A stretch of DNA of 64,000 nucleotides from Brachyhypopomus gauderio (GCF_052324685.1 NC_135214.1:793501-857500), one strand, 5' to 3'; counted from the stretch's first letter, positions 10,898-22,350 are shown. The notes: generated by a model not told the origin, from the sequence alone. Numbers and translations are program-made.

Positions 10898-11596
10898 ATG
10901 GGTCCAAAAAAGGTAGGCGTACCATCGCCTGAGGAGATTGATGACATAAAAAAGTCACTCGACTTCCTATCTGAGGAAATTTCTACTGTGAAACTGCAGC
11001 AGAAAGCCATCCTTGAGTTGGTAGAGGAGGTGAAAGTGCTTCGTCATCAGAGTATGGAGAAAGACAAGAAAATTACCTTCTTGGAGAACAGGGTCGCTGA
11101 CCTGGAGCAATACACTCGGATGAATGACGTCATCATCTCTGGAATTAATATTAAACCCTGGTCATACGCTAGGGCAGTGACTGCTGACAGTGACGGTGAT
11201 CCTATAATGGATGGTAATTCCACAGAACACCAAGTGGCTAAATTCTTGCAATCAAAAGGAATAGATCTGGACTGTGACAAGATTGAAGCTTGCCATACTT
11301 TGCCCAGAAAAAATACCAGTGACAAACCTGCAGTCATCATGAGATTTGTTAACAGAAAGGATAAGATTACACTACTAAAACAAGGGAGAAAATTAAAGGG
11401 GACAAACATCTTCATCAATGAGCACCTGACAAAGTACAATGCTGACATGGCTAAGAAAGCACGTTATCTCAAGAAGCAGAAAAGAATTCAACATACTTGG
11501 ACTTCAAACTGTAAAATTTTTATCAAGCTGAATGGAACACCAGAAGAGGCTAAAGTGTTGATGGTGAAGAGAATTGAGGAACTGGATAAATATTAA
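10898..11596 (+). CDS. LINE ORF1 protein (coiled coil, FP25K/L1-ORF1-like)
   Basis: About 232 residues from the ATG at 10898 (the frame is open upstream to 10877 but without ATG). Residues ~10-75 form a heptad-rich coiled coil (IDDIKKSLDFL...ILELVEEVKVL...ITFLENRVADLEQ), then RMNDVIISGI, followed by a basic C-terminal half with RKLKGTNIFINEHL. This resembles the ORF1 proteins of vertebrate Jockey-superfamily LINEs, which trimerise and bind RNA. It ends 47 bp before ORF2. No zinc knuckle is visible. Confidence 0.75.
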   Translation: MGPKKVGVPSPEEIDDIKKSLDFLSEEISTVKLQQKAILELVEEVKVLRHQSMEKDKKITFLENRVADLEQYTRMNDVIISGINIKPWSYARAVTADSDGDPIMDGNSTEHQVAKFLQSKGIDLDCDKIEACHTLPRKNTSDKPAVIMRFVNRKDKITLLKQGRKLKGTNIFINEHLTKYNADMAKKARYLKKQKRIQHTWTSNCKIFIKLNGTPEEAKVLMVKRIEELDKY

Positions 11597-11643
11597 TGGA
11601 ACTGGATTGTAAGGTAACTGAATCTGCAACATAATACAATAAC

Positions 11644-14600
11644 ATGACAGGTGTTGGAGAAAATATAACTCAGAGGATCACTGAACTGGATAACTTGGAT
11701 CTGCAAACTTTTCAATACACTGATCACAATTCACTGAACAATGAACATGATATTGATCCAGATAATTACTTTTTTAATTCCATCAATAACAAATGTTGCT
11801 ATTATACTGACGAACAGTATAATCAAATGAACAAAAACGGGAAATTATCTATTATACATATTAACAGTAGGAGTCTGTATGCAAATTTCTCAAGTATTAG
11901 GGATTACCTTAATCAATTCACACAACCATTCAATATCATTGCAATATCAGAATCATGGATTAATACTGAAAGAGGAGTGGATTTTGAGCTTGAAGGATAT
12001 GATTTTGTACATAGGGATCGACACAACAAAGGAGGTGGGGGGGTTGCAATATATGTGGATAAAAATTTAAGCTTTAGAATGTTGGACACAATGTCAACTG
12101 TTGTTGATGATTTACTGGAATGTATATCAATTGAAATGTATACAGAAAACAAGAAAAACCTAATAATTAGCTGTATATATCGAACACCTGGATCTAGTAT
12201 TGAACTGTTTAAGGAATGGATGGAGGAAATATTTATTCAAAAGAGTAATAGAACATATTTTATTTGTGGAGATTTCAACATCGACCTGCTCAATCCTAGT
12301 AACCATAAAATGACAGAAGATTTCATTAACACTATATGTAGTATAAATCTGTATCCAAAAATCACCAGACCAACTAGAATAACTTCACACTCTGCCACTC
12401 TTATCGATAATATATTTACAAATGACATCACAAGCAACATAACAAGTGGATTGATAATCAGTGACATCAGTGACCATTTGCCTGTATTTATAATATACGA
12501 ACAAGTATATAAAATTAATCAACTTAACAGAACAGAATATAGAAGGGTGAGAACAGAAAATATGCTAAATACATTTAAAAGTGATCTACTAGCACAAAAT
12601 TGGGATAATATGTATGAATCAAATAATGTAAACGTGGCATACGAGGAATTTTTAAGAATATTTAAAAAGTTATATGATAAAAACTGTCCTATAAAGAAAT
12701 TTACCAAAAAATCCAATTACATTGGTCATCCCTGGATTACTAGAGGTTTACAAAATGCATGCAAAAAGAAAAATACATTATATAGAGGTTTTTTAAGAAT
12801 GAGAACTAAAGAGTCAGAAAATAAATATAAAAAATATAAAAATAAATTAACTCGTATCTTAAGAATAGCTAAAAAAGAATATTATAATAAAATATTACAA
12901 AATAATAAAAATAATGTTAAAGGAATATGGAATATATTAAACACTGTAATAAAACATGGGCACAAACAAGTAGATTACCCAAAGTATTTTTCAATTAATA
13001 ATAAAGATAATTATGATATGAATGAAGTAGTTGATAGTTTAAACAGTTTTTTTGTAAACATTGGACCTGAGCTTGCAGGACAAATTTCTGATTCAATAAC
13101 TGCTATAGAACAAACAGAACCCTACATTGACAGAAATCTGAACTCAATGTTCCTCACAGCAGTTTCTGAGAATGAGGTAATAGATACAGTTTTTAAATGC
13201 ACAAATAGAACATCTACAGATTGTGATGACATTGATATGTTCGTACTAAAAAAGGTTATCGAGGGAATTTCTAAACCCTTAACATACATTTCTAATTTAT
13301 CATTTCAAACCGGTAAATTTCCAAATAAAATGAAAATAGCAAAAGTGGTACCTTTGTTTAAAACTGGCAACAAACACCTTTTCACAAACTACAGACCAGT
13401 CTCATTACTACCTCAGTTCTCCAAAATTTTAGAAAAACTCTTTAATAACCGTTTAGACCAATTCATTGATAAACACAAATTAATCACAGAGAGTCAGTAT
13501 GGATTTAGAGTTAACCGATCAACAACACTGGCATTAATGGACTCAATTGAAGAAATTACTAACTCAATAGAACAAAAACAGTATACAGTTGGGGTATTCC
13601 TAGACCTAAAGAAAGCATTTGATACCATAAATCACAACATTTTAAATAAAAAGCTTGAGCGTTATGGGATCAGGGGAATTGTGTTGAGATGGGTGAAAAG
13701 TTATCTCAGTGACAGGAAGCAGTTTGTAAAAATGGGTGTGCACTGCTCTTCATGTTTGGACATTACTTGTGGTGTACCGCAGGGGTCAGTTTTGGGACCC
13801 AAGTTATTTATTTTGTATATTAATGATTTATGTAAAGTATCAGAGTCCTTGAAATGTGTCTTATTTGCTGATGATACAAACCTGTTTTTTTCAGGGAATA
13901 ATTTGAAATTGTTGGAGCATAGAATAAATACAGAGTTAAAGAAAATAAAAAATTGGTTTGACAATAACAAACTATCACTAAATGTCAGTAAAACAAAGTT
14001 CATTGTTTTTGGGCACAGTGGAGATAAACTAGAACAACAAGTTCATTTAGATGGATGTCAAATTGAAAGGGTAACTGAAATAAATTTTCTTGGTGTAATA
14101 ATTGATGATAAAATAAGCTGGAAATCTCATATTAGACATGTACAAGCTAAAGTATCAAGGGGAATTGCAATATTATATAAAGCAAAACAAGTTTTGAATT
14201 ACAAATCACTTCATATTTTATACTGTTCCTTAGTTCTCCCATACTTAAATAATTGTGCAAGTATATGGGGCAATAATTATAAAACTGTTATACAACCATT
14301 AATTATTTTACAAAAGAAAGCAATAAGGATAATACATGGGGCTGGCTATAGGGATCATACCAATTCACTATTCCTGTCGTCAAAATTACTCAAATTTACA
14401 GATCTTGTAGATTTGCAAACAGTAGAAATAGCATTTAAAGCAAAAAACAAATTATTACCAGCAAATATTCAGAAACTATTTATTGAAAGGGAAGAGGGTT
14501 ATCAATTAAGGGGACAGTTAATTTTTAAAAGAAGAAATGTTCATACAACACGTAAAGGGTTCTGTATTTCTGTGGTTGGAGTAAAATTATGGAACATTCT

Positions 14601-14697
14601 GAGTATGGAACTAAAGGAATGTCCAAACATGAAAAAATTTAAAGAAAAGTACAAAAATATTATTTTTAAAAGATATAGGGAGGCTGAGTGTGCCTGA
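11644..14697 (+). CDS. LINE ORF2: endonuclease and reverse transcriptase
   Basis: 1017 residues, uninterrupted. The N-terminal AP-endonuclease-like domain has IHINSRSL (about 71-78), ISES with the catalytic Glu (about 101-104), GDFNID (about 209-214) and SDHLP (about 276-280). The reverse transcriptase lies at roughly 560-800, with NYRPVSLLP, QYGFRVNRST, FLDLKKAFDTINH, GVPQGSVLGP and the catalytic FADDT (about 740). There is no RNase H domain, as in CR1/L2-type LINEs. Codon use is strongly A+T-biased compared with the G+C-rich 5' repeats. Function is target-primed reverse transcription. The exact clade (L2, CR1, Kiri, Daphne) needs a phylogeny. Confidence 0.92.
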   Translation: MTGVGENITQRITELDNLDLQTFQYTDHNSLNNEHDIDPDNYFFNSINNKCCYYTDEQYNQMNKNGKLSIIHINSRSLYANFSSIRDYLNQFTQPFNIIAISESWINTERGVDFELEGYDFVHRDRHNKGGGGVAIYVDKNLSFRMLDTMSTVVDDLLECISIEMYTENKKNLIISCIYRTPGSSIELFKEWMEEIFIQKSNRTYFICGDFNIDLLNPSNHKMTEDFINTICSINLYPKITRPTRITSHSATLIDNIFTNDITSNITSGLIISDISDHLPVFIIYEQVYKINQLNRTEYRRVRTENMLNTFKSDLLAQNWDNMYESNNVNVAYEEFLRIFKKLYDKNCPIKKFTKKSNYIGHPWITRGLQNACKKKNTLYRGFLRMRTKESENKYKKYKNKLTRILRIAKKEYYNKILQNNKNNVKGIWNILNTVIKHGHKQVDYPKYFSINNKDNYDMNEVVDSLNSFFVNIGPELAGQISDSITAIEQTEPYIDRNLNSMFLTAVSENEVIDTVFKCTNRTSTDCDDIDMFVLKKVIEGISKPLTYISNLSFQTGKFPNKMKIAKVVPLFKTGNKHLFTNYRPVSLLPQFSKILEKLFNNRLDQFIDKHKLITESQYGFRVNRSTTLALMDSIEEITNSIEQKQYTVGVFLDLKKAFDTINHNILNKKLERYGIRGIVLRWVKSYLSDRKQFVKMGVHCSSCLDITCGVPQGSVLGPKLFILYINDLCKVSESLKCVLFADDTNLFFSGNNLKLLEHRINTELKKIKNWFDNNKLSLNVSKTKFIVFGHSGDKLEQQVHLDGCQIERVTEINFLGVIIDDKISWKSHIRHVQAKVSRGIAILYKAKQVLNYKSLHILYCSLVLPYLNNCASIWGNNYKTVIQPLIILQKKAIRIIHGAGYRDHTNSLFLSSKLLKFTDLVDLQTVEIAFKAKNKLLPANIQKLFIEREEGYQLRGQLIFKRRNVHTTRKGFCISVVGVKLWNILSMELKECPNMKKFKEKYKNIIFKRYREAECA

Positions 14698-15061
14698 TTA
14701 TTATTTATGTATATACATTGTAATAAATGGGAATTTAGGGGGGTTGTGTATATGTCTGTATGCGCTTGTACTTATGAGTGTATGCATATACACTGTATAT
14801 TTATGTTTTGAAGTTATATGATACAAAATATATTCATAGAGTTAATTGAAATGGTAGTTTCAGTATTTATGAAATGTAATTAATTGAGGGGGGGGGAATA
14901 ATATATATATATATATTTTTGTAATAAGCTTTGGAGAAGGGTGGGATTAAATAAGTTTTATACTTCTTCCCATTCCTTTTCAAATATGTAAAATTGTTTT
15001 GTTATCTGTTTTATCATTTGTTTTGTTTTTAGTTTTCCATATTTGAAATAAACATTGACAT

Positions 15062-15435
15062 GAAAGGCGCGTGCATACACAGTGCGCGCAGGAACACGCC
15101 GGTGGCCCGTTGCAGTGTTTTATAACATACTTGACCTGGCAGCGATGAACGCGCATGTTTTGTACACGGCATGTACGGGGTCCACAGAGAGTAGGAGAGT
15201 TTTTATGTGTACTCTTGCTGAGGAACTCCGTCTTCGTTTCCTACAGGAAAAGGAGTTGAAGAGAACGCCACGTCCTTCGCCTGCTCCTGGAAAGAAGACT
15301 ACGTGTCAGGTGCAGACAAACTGCAACCGGAACCACAGCATAACCCCGTGCGCTGCATGTGGCAAGTACACCTGTCGCAAGTGTAGGGCAGAGTGTCCCT
15401 GGCTGTGTGGCAACTGTGTACCTAAAACTACATGA
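15062..15435 (+). pseudogene. piggyBac B transposase, C-terminal part of exon 3
   Basis: Resumes the interrupted exon: RAGTRRWPVAVFYNILDLAA, then the C-terminal cysteine-rich domain (CNRNHSITPCAACGKYTC, RKCRAECPWLCGNC) and a stop at 15435. That zinc-binding domain recognises the transposon ends in piggyBac enzymes. The reading frame of this part is intact. The 7-bp LINE target duplication abuts it at 15055-15061. Confidence 0.88.
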
Positions 15436-16380
15436 AGGTACGTCGATAAGTATATTTATATATATATGAATGAATGAATGTTTCAATTTATATAGCGCCT
15501 TATCTAAATATCCAAGGCGCTTTACAATTGTTAACACAGCTACGTTACAGACAACCAATCACACACACATATATATACACACACACTATTATTTGAACAT
15601 AACCAAAAATCTCTTCTCTTTCTGTTCCACAGTCGCACATCATGAAACCCGGTGTCACGGTCTGCCCCGCATCTCCTGCCATTTCATGTCTGTTTCCGTG
15701 TTAGTCCTCTGTTTATTTCTCGTCGTGGTTGCTGGTTATTTTTCTCATGGTTGCTGGAATTGGATTCCCGTTCTGTTATGACCCATGCCTGTGATATTTT
15801 CACAGAATCAATTTATACATGAATGAATTCGTTCTAAATATAACGTACTTCTGTGCGTGCATACACAGTGCGCGCAGGAACACGCCGGTGGCCCGTTGAC
15901 CTTGGCAGCGATGAACGATGAACCTGCCGCAAATGTAAGAAAGAGGGTCCCTGGCTGGTACACATGAATAAATTCGTTCAAAATATAACATGTACTTTGT
16001 TCTTTGCAGTGCGCCGTTGACAGACATCATGAAGGTGCGTGCATACACAGTGCGCGCAGGAACACGCCGGTGGCCCGTTGCATGCGGCGAGTACACCCTG
16101 GCTGTGTAGCAACTGTTGGCTACAACTACATGAAGGTACGTTGATAAGTAGGCCTACATACGTAACACCACATATGTTACGTATTTTTGTCTTCTGAAAG
16201 ATTTTATTCAAAATGTAAGGTGTACCTTGAATTGTTCTCCACAGCATCAACGCGTGTGTTGCATGCGGCAAGTGCATCTGGCGAGTACACCCTCAACTTC
16301 AAGACACCCTCAACTTTCTTGACATTCCACTTCAAGAAACCCGGAATAGACATCCATGTTTGATCAAAATAAAGTTGTTT
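15436..16380. repeat. Scrambled repeats of piggyBac B exon-3 sequence
   Basis: A block of about 45 bp beginning 'gtgcgtgcatacacagtg' occurs at about 15067, 15853 and 16035. The last two are preceded by intron-2-like sequence ('aaatataac...', with 'ttgcagtgcgccgttgac' at 16004-16021). Shortened versions of the cysteine-rich coding segment follow. Also present are a (GAAT)n run at 15467 and a SINE/LINE-like tail ('tttatatagcgcctt', 15485). No intact ORF. Confidence 0.75.
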
Positions 16381-17429
16381 TACAGCACATGAATTTGTTC
16401 TTCCTGTCTTTTCCTCTCCTTTTCCAGTCTGCTGTTTAGATCACAACATTTATCAGCCATATATATAATTGCGCCATATAATTTCTTAGCTTTTCAAACG
16501 TGAATTCAAACGCGGAAACAGAAAGTGTAACAAATATTATATAGTGTAGTAAATATACAAAGAGCTTCAAACAATATACAAAGAGGTTCAAACAATTTTA
16601 TTTATTTTTATTGTTTGACGGGACTCATTTGAGAAACTGTCGTCTCTACGTGCGCTTGAATTGTACCTTTTGAAACACGAGTCTACAAAATTTCCGCTGT
16701 TTGTTGTAGGATCGGTAACATATACAGTCTGCTTGTTTGTAACCAAGTTTTTCGTGAAGTATCACGTTTGGTGCTTTGTATGAGCTTGGAGGTGAGCCGC
16801 TTGTGCTTTGGCAGGCGTATGAGCTGGGGGTGAGACACTTCCACCGCATTACCAAGACAATGGGCGTTAATCTCTTCACAGCAGGGGAGTGGGCTACATG
16901 GACCTTACTAAGCCTTGCGAAAATTTTCGCGGCCGTCGGGTTCCTAGTGTTAAACATGACGTAAATAATAAAAACCCCAATTCACTTCTTTAAACAATGT
17001 ACAAACCATCCTGAAAATTTTTTATTAAAAAGTCAAATCTGTCTTCTGCATTCTGTGAAATTAAATAAAATTAAAGGGACTGATAATGTACTGGCAGGAA
17101 GAATATTTGTATACATCATACAATGTGGTGTACATATGAAGGTGCTACAGACAGATATTAACTTGTGTTACATTTTGTTTTAACATTATAATTTATCACT
17201 GGCAGTGTATATTATAGGCTAATGTAGTATTTAGCATGTGATTAGTGCCATTAGCGGCAAGCGACTTAGGATAATTAAATTGCTATTTAAATTCTAAGAG
17301 CATGGTAAAGAAAAACAAAGAAGAGACTCAAGTGAAAAACAAAATTCAATAAGAACAAACTCTGAGGTCCACCCCATAACCCCAAACAAAAGCTTCTTCA
17401 CCTCTTGTAAAATAATTTGTAAGTAAAAT
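16381..17429. other. Gene-free stretch
   Basis: A+T-rich. Positions 16770-16950 hold a partly open stretch whose frame I do not recognise. A TTAA preceded by TTCCTAGTG at 16941-16953 may be the right end of piggyBac B. Nothing else is supported. Confidence 0.35.
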
Positions 17430-17760
17430 TAGAGGTGTCAATTCCAGGTTCCGAGATTAAAAGTCCTCACCAGGATTTTGCTTAGGCTTCCTGGATTGTG
17501 TTGATTCCACTAAATTTAACCTGGATTGCTAATTGGAAAATCTAATTAGTACTAATCTCTGATAAATCAAAATGTTGGGTGCAAATAGCACACACTGCTG
17601 CATATACCCGGGTGCAAATAACACACACTGCTGCATATACCTGGGTGCAAATAGCATCTGCCGAAAAAAAAAAACCCCGATTAGACTATTAGTCGACTAA
17701 AGGGAAAATCTGATGAATCAGATTTGACTATGAAAATCCTTAGTTGAATACACCTCTAGT
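17430..17760. mobile_element. Short TIR element (hAT-like MITE)
   Basis: Bounded by TAGAGGTGT and ACACCTCTA. Internally it has TAGTCGACTA-type palindromes and a 45-bp direct duplication ('gggtgcaaatagcacacactgc' type, 17578 and 17611). No ORF and no clear target duplication. Confidence 0.45.
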
Positions 17761-18655
17761 CTATAGTACGTGGTATCCAGGTGAATAAATACCCTGATCA
17801 GCCATCCATCTCTCTCTCTGGTTTGACCCGCACCGAGGTTAGACCTATTAAAGAGAGGCTCTGCCATTTCTCTCTCTCTGGTTTTCTTTATTGAGAGCAC
17901 GCAAACTTTGGTACGACTAACGGCAAACAGCTGAAGGTCGTATTACTTCATTAACGAGCCCAAGTTATGGTGTGATCCACCAACCAACCGATCAATGTTA
18001 CCACGGCAACGGATTCACCGAACTACTTCTATCAAGCTTGATGACGCGGCCACACGGACTAAAACGAAGGTGATCAATTCCGTCGGTAAACCGTAAATGA
18101 GACATTCCTGGACTTCATAACCAGAAGGACGATTCATAGCACACCTGGACGACGTTGCTTTTTTATCAACGAGGAACCTGTGGTGGAAATTCCCTCCTAA
18201 TTCCAGGAGAATTCAGAGAGGACGACGAAACCACCCAAAACCCTCAACACATGAGAGTCTAACGGCTGGGCATAGTTTATAAAAAGGTATAGTTATTTGA
18301 ACTGTAGTCCAAGTTTCCTGTTAATACCTTCTGAATGTTTTCATTCAATGTATCATTTATTTTCACCAAATTGTCTGTGTTGATGTCATTCAAAAGTGGT
18401 TGTTGTCAAAACCTAAAGTTGCGGTTCTGGTATAATTAGAATATGAGAGTGATTCTAAATTAATGAGACTGATCAATAATTAAGGTAAAACAAATTATAT
18501 CTACTTTAAAGGATTAGTAGGTGAAACCCCTACATGATCCAACTCACCCCTAGGTGGTGATCGGTTGACAGCTCAGCTCCTTTCTTTACCCGAGTCTCCA
18601 AGACACATAGTCGTAAGTCCGACGACACAATTACAACATTGATCATCGAACCAGA
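17761..18655 (+). repeat. Unclassified dispersed repeat, family R
   Basis: Shares short stretches, including 'taatgagactgatcaa', with the inverted-repeat pair at 23930-25990 and 59295-60960. It contains CT-rich runs and no ORF. It resembles a retroelement leader or LTR, but I could not identify one. Confidence 0.35.
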
Positions 18656-19334
18656 GCAGAAACCTGGAGACAGTGTGAATCCGTGTATCATTCGTTCATT
18701 TGATATTCAACTTAAAATCAAAATCGGAAAATCAAAAAACCATTCATTATTTTGTTTTTCGTTTTGAATATAAAAACAAAAAAACAAACCAGGCTTGTAT
18801 TTTTCAGTTTTTTATTTGATGATCCAAACAAAAATAGCAAAATAAAAAACGGGTTCGGAGCCGAACTTGATTTAGATTTTTTAACTTGACCCATTTGTGT
18901 GCCCCGGAAGTTACTGATATGTTTATTCTTCGTGGTCTTCGTTTGTGCGGGAGTGCGCTGCAGTGTTACTTGTTCTACTCTGAGCCTAGACATTGGAACA
19001 TAGTCTATATTGGTATAGACAACGTGACCATATTGGAACCACATTCTAGATTAATTAAATATTTATTTGAAGGTGGTAAGACGCATGCAGAGATTTCGTG
19101 CACGTTGCAGCAAATGGATATCCAGTGATGATCCGGTGTTAATATTTGTCATTGTGTTTTGTAGTGTTCGTTTACTTTAGTCTCTGCTGTGTTTTCTGTG
19201 CCTTGTATTATTTATATAAACGTGTTTTCCTTTCATAATCGCTGTGGTCCTTTATATTCCTTCGTGAGTGTTTCTGTGAAGTGTGTTCTGTATGCCTTGT
19301 AAGTTGCACACTCTCCGTGTGGGCGCGGTTCACT

Positions 19335-19655
19335 TAGAGCTAGGGTGACCAGACGTCCTCTTTTTCCCGGACATGTCCTACTTTTGAGACCTAAAAAATG
19401 TCCGGGGGGAATTTGTTCGACTGCCTCAAACAGAATACATGTACAGTGCAAAAGTGTTTACAAGTGAAAGCACGTGTGTCCGCCGGTTCTACGGCGATGA
19501 AACGAAAGTGTACGTTTACGGAGGAGTTAAAGAGTAAAAACGTTCGACACACACACCATCCACCTAAATCATTCACCGATACACCGATGACCCCCACCCA
19601 GTACAAAAGGTGTCCTCCTTTTCAGAAACCCAACTCTGGTCACCCTACTAGAGGA
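19335..19655 (+). mobile_element. Internally deleted hAT element
   Basis: Ends AGGGTGACCAGACGTCC and ...CTGGTCACCCT form inverted repeats. The interior keeps only a short reading frame containing MKRKCTFTEELKSK, typical of the start of transposase ORFs in this hAT group. The flanks TTAGAG and CTAGAG are a decayed target duplication at best. Confidence 0.6.
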
Positions 19656-20009
19656 GACTAGCTCCGTTAAAGTATGTGCCAGCCCTTTATCGCGATTGTG
19701 TCCAACCCACCACGTTACACAGATATTGGTATATTATTTATTTCAGTAATTCCATTCAAAAGATGAAACTTGTATATTATACTCATTCGTTGCACGCCGA
19801 CTGATATATTTAAGAAAATTTGAATATTGTGAAAAGGTTCAATATTGAAGACAATATTAAATAGCTAATGAACTAAAACTGGTCTCTCAGTCTAGTTCTG
19901 TATGCTAGACAGTCATGGGAAAGAAAAACAAGTAGTTATATATATTAAGTGCATCCTAAACAACAACCTACAACTCTTATTACAGGTGCTGTTCATAAAA
20001 TAAGAATAT

Positions 20010-20375
20010 TATGAAAAGCTATTGAAATAATTAGATAAAAACTCACCACCACTATTAGGTAAGAGGTAGAAATACTCATATCTGAGTTGTAGGTTGCTGG
20101 TCATCATGGGCTTAATGTAATACAACTTGTTTGGTGCTGTTCTGATGGACCGTTTAAAAGCTATTGAAATTAAAAGATAAAAACTCACCACCACTATTAG
20201 GTAAGAGGTAGAAATACCCATATCTGACTTATAGGTTGTTGCTTAGGATTGCGCTTAATATATAATAGCTTGTTTTATGATCTTATGATGCACCATTTAA
20301 AAGCTATTGACATAATTATACAAAAACTGACCTCCACAAATTGGTGCAAGGTAGAAATACCCATATAAATGTGCC
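20010..20375. repeat. Satellite-like ~140-bp repeat, ~2.6 copies
   Basis: The motif 'aaaagctattgaaat...gataaaaactcaccaccac' starts at about 20014, 20156 and 20299. A partial fourth unit lies at 20690-20760, beyond an inserted SINE-like repeat. No coding potential. Confidence 0.75.
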
Positions 20376-20449
20376 ATATTTTGTCAATTGTGATTTTTTT
20401 TCACCGCGATCGAAATTTGTCCTCCACTTTTTATCCATCTGTGCAGTTA

Positions 20450-20645
20450 GAACACACACACACTAGTGATTACTAGGGGGCTGTGGTGCACACGTGCCCA
20501 GAGCAGCCCGGCACCCGGGGAGCAGTTGGGGTTGGGTGCCTTGCTCAAGGGCACCTCAGTCATGGCCTCAAGCCTGGGAATCAAACCCACGACCCTCCGG
20601 TCACAAGACCAGTTCCCTACAATCAGGCCATGACTGCCCATTGTA
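20450..20645. repeat. SINE-like dispersed repeat
   Basis: Contains 'gggtgccttgctcaagg', 'ggcacctcagtcatggc' and 'cccacgaccctccggtcac', which I recognise as a very common fish repeat. Its class is uncertain. It splits the satellite array. No ORF. Confidence 0.5.
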
Positions 20646-21310
20646 TTACAAGTTGTATTACACAAAGTGCATCCTAAATAACAACTATATACTTTGTGTA
20701 ATACAACTTGTTTGGTGGTCTTATGATGGACCATTGAAAAGATATTGAAATTATTGAAAAGAAAAAAAAAACAGAGTGCGCAGTGCTCTGGGGCCTTTAC
20801 TACCGCCACTTGCGTCCGTGTTAACCGTGTTAATGTAATTTGTAGACGGTGCCTTAGACGTCGTAGCGGTCACAATAGTACATTTTAAATAAAATGTTGT
20901 ATACAACTTAAATATGTATATTCCTGGCGTAAACAAAGTTGTAGATATTTATTTTGCACATTTGGGCACTTATTATTGAAGAAAGAATTCCGAATATGCA
21001 AACGTGAAACCAACTTTACCGCAGTCAAACGAAGACCACGAAGAACAACTTCCGGGGCACACAAATGCGTCGAGTTAAAAAATCAAAATCAAGTTCGGCT
21101 CCGAATCCGATTTTTAATTTAGCTAGTTTTGTTTGGATCATCAAATAAAAAACTGAAAAATACAAGCCTGATTTGTTTTTTTGTTTTTATATTCAAAACG
21201 AAAAACAAAATAATGAACTGTTTTTTTGATTTTCCGATTTTGATTTTAAGTTGAATATCAAATGAACGAATGATACACGGATTAGTGTGCACATCCGTTG
21301 GCAGCATCGG

Positions 21311-22350
21311 CACATCCACCAGCATCATCCACCTTTACCACAACAGTTCATTTTTGCAACATTTTTTTTCTATTCAAACTGGAATGCAATACAGGGTGGA
21401 TAAACCAAAAAACAATGAGGCATAACCAGAATACATTCTATAAACATTGAACAAAAACGTGAATCAAAAGCACAGTTCCCATGGAGAAAACCATAACGCA
21501 AGGGGACAGAGACAACCCAAGGGGATAGACACAATGCAAAAGCACAAATGCAGAAATCCACACTGCAATGTGACAATTACAATGAAAGGCTGATGTTGGC
21601 CATTTTTCTGCTCACGAACATGGGACTTGCTCACGAACATGGGCCATGCATCAGAGGTAAATCAACTAGATTTTTGTTTTCGGTGTGAGAAATCGGAAGT
21701 GTGGCGTGAGAGCGTGTGAAGACGGTCAAATGCGTGTCTCACGCTCAATGCGTGAGAGTTGGCAACCCTGTGTATGACATGCCCAGAGAGCCTTGCATGA
21801 GGAGCCATGTCCAGAGTTTCTCTTTTCTCTTGCTATACCACTCATCATATTTCTCCTAAACTTGTATGTTCACACAAACCTGTTCAAATACATACAGAGA
21901 GTAACTATTTCTGTTTAAACTAATAAATAGGCTAATGCAAGTCATGATTAGCTCTCTCACCTGACTTCTGACTTTTTTGCTTATCAAATATATTTTAATG
22001 CCCATGCTTACAAAAGTGCAATAGTTGCATTTGAAGAGATAGTGACAATTTACCTTTTCATCTTGTAATGAAACAGAAAGCCACCAGTTTCTTACAGATA
22101 AGAGAAGATAAGATGGAAAGGTTTATAAGTAACACAGTACATATTCATAGTTTTTAACGAGAGGTCAGCAGGGGAGCAAAACTATACATATGGAGGACAT
22201 ATGAGAGAACAGTTGATAAAACAGTCAAGAAGAGTCCAACCAAATGAAGCAAAAGTCAAAAACCACTTCCATAAAGAACTACATGGAGATGAATGAACAC
22301 AGAAACCTGCTCAGTATACTTGAGATGACCATAGCAATACTTCACAAAGC
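21311..22350 (+). repeat. Block A, copy 2 (upstream of IFI44-like gene 1)
   Basis: Collinear, same orientation, with 61352-62216 plus 62885-63187. It has no gene. Near 21495-21550 it contains two units of an A+G-rich minisatellite that is expanded in the other copy. 21660-21770 holds a short repeat ending 'agttggcaaccctg', also found in the long-TIR hAT-like elements. The block ends about 0.25 kb before the putative gene 1 promoter. Confidence 0.75.

Larger units (their letters stand above)
9954..15054 (+). mobile_element. Full-length Jockey-superfamily LINE (CR1/L2/Kiri-like)
   Basis: Inserted in piggyBac B exon 3. The target sequence TTGACAT is duplicated at 9947-9953 and 15055-15061. Structure: 5' region with 44-bp tandem repeats, ORF1 (coiled coil), ORF2 (apurinic-type endonuclease plus reverse transcriptase), and an A+T-rich 3' region with a G run. 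Both ORFs are open throughout, so this is a candidate for a recently active copy. Positions 9958-10128 stay open in frame with exon 3 but are LINE 5' sequence, not transposase. Confidence 0.85.
6984..16953 (+). mobile_element. piggyBac-type element B (outer limits uncertain)
   Basis: Contains tandem repeats, a three-exon piggyBac transposase and a rearranged 3' region. Candidate ends are TTAA at 6984-6987 followed by CACTGGAGCTCC, and TTCCTAGTG followed by TTAA at 16950-16953. These resemble the ends of the other two piggyBac elements but match each other imperfectly, so the limits are tentative. A full LINE (9954-15054) is inserted in exon 3. Positions 6786-7270 contain no convincing gene. 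Confidence 0.5.
18660..21290. mobile_element. Unclassified element with ~280-bp terminal inverted repeats
   Basis: Sequence at about 18665-18945 ('gaatccgtgtatcattcgtt' ... 'gaagaccacgaag' region) recurs inverted at about 21020-21285 with high identity. The interior contains a small hAT, a ~140-bp satellite and a SINE-like repeat but no recognisable transposase. The superfamily is unknown and no target duplication was confirmed. Confidence 0.65.

Noticed and set aside
11047..11448. 133-codon minus-strand ORF
   Set aside because: A shadow of LINE ORF1, with hydrophobic composition and no homology signal.
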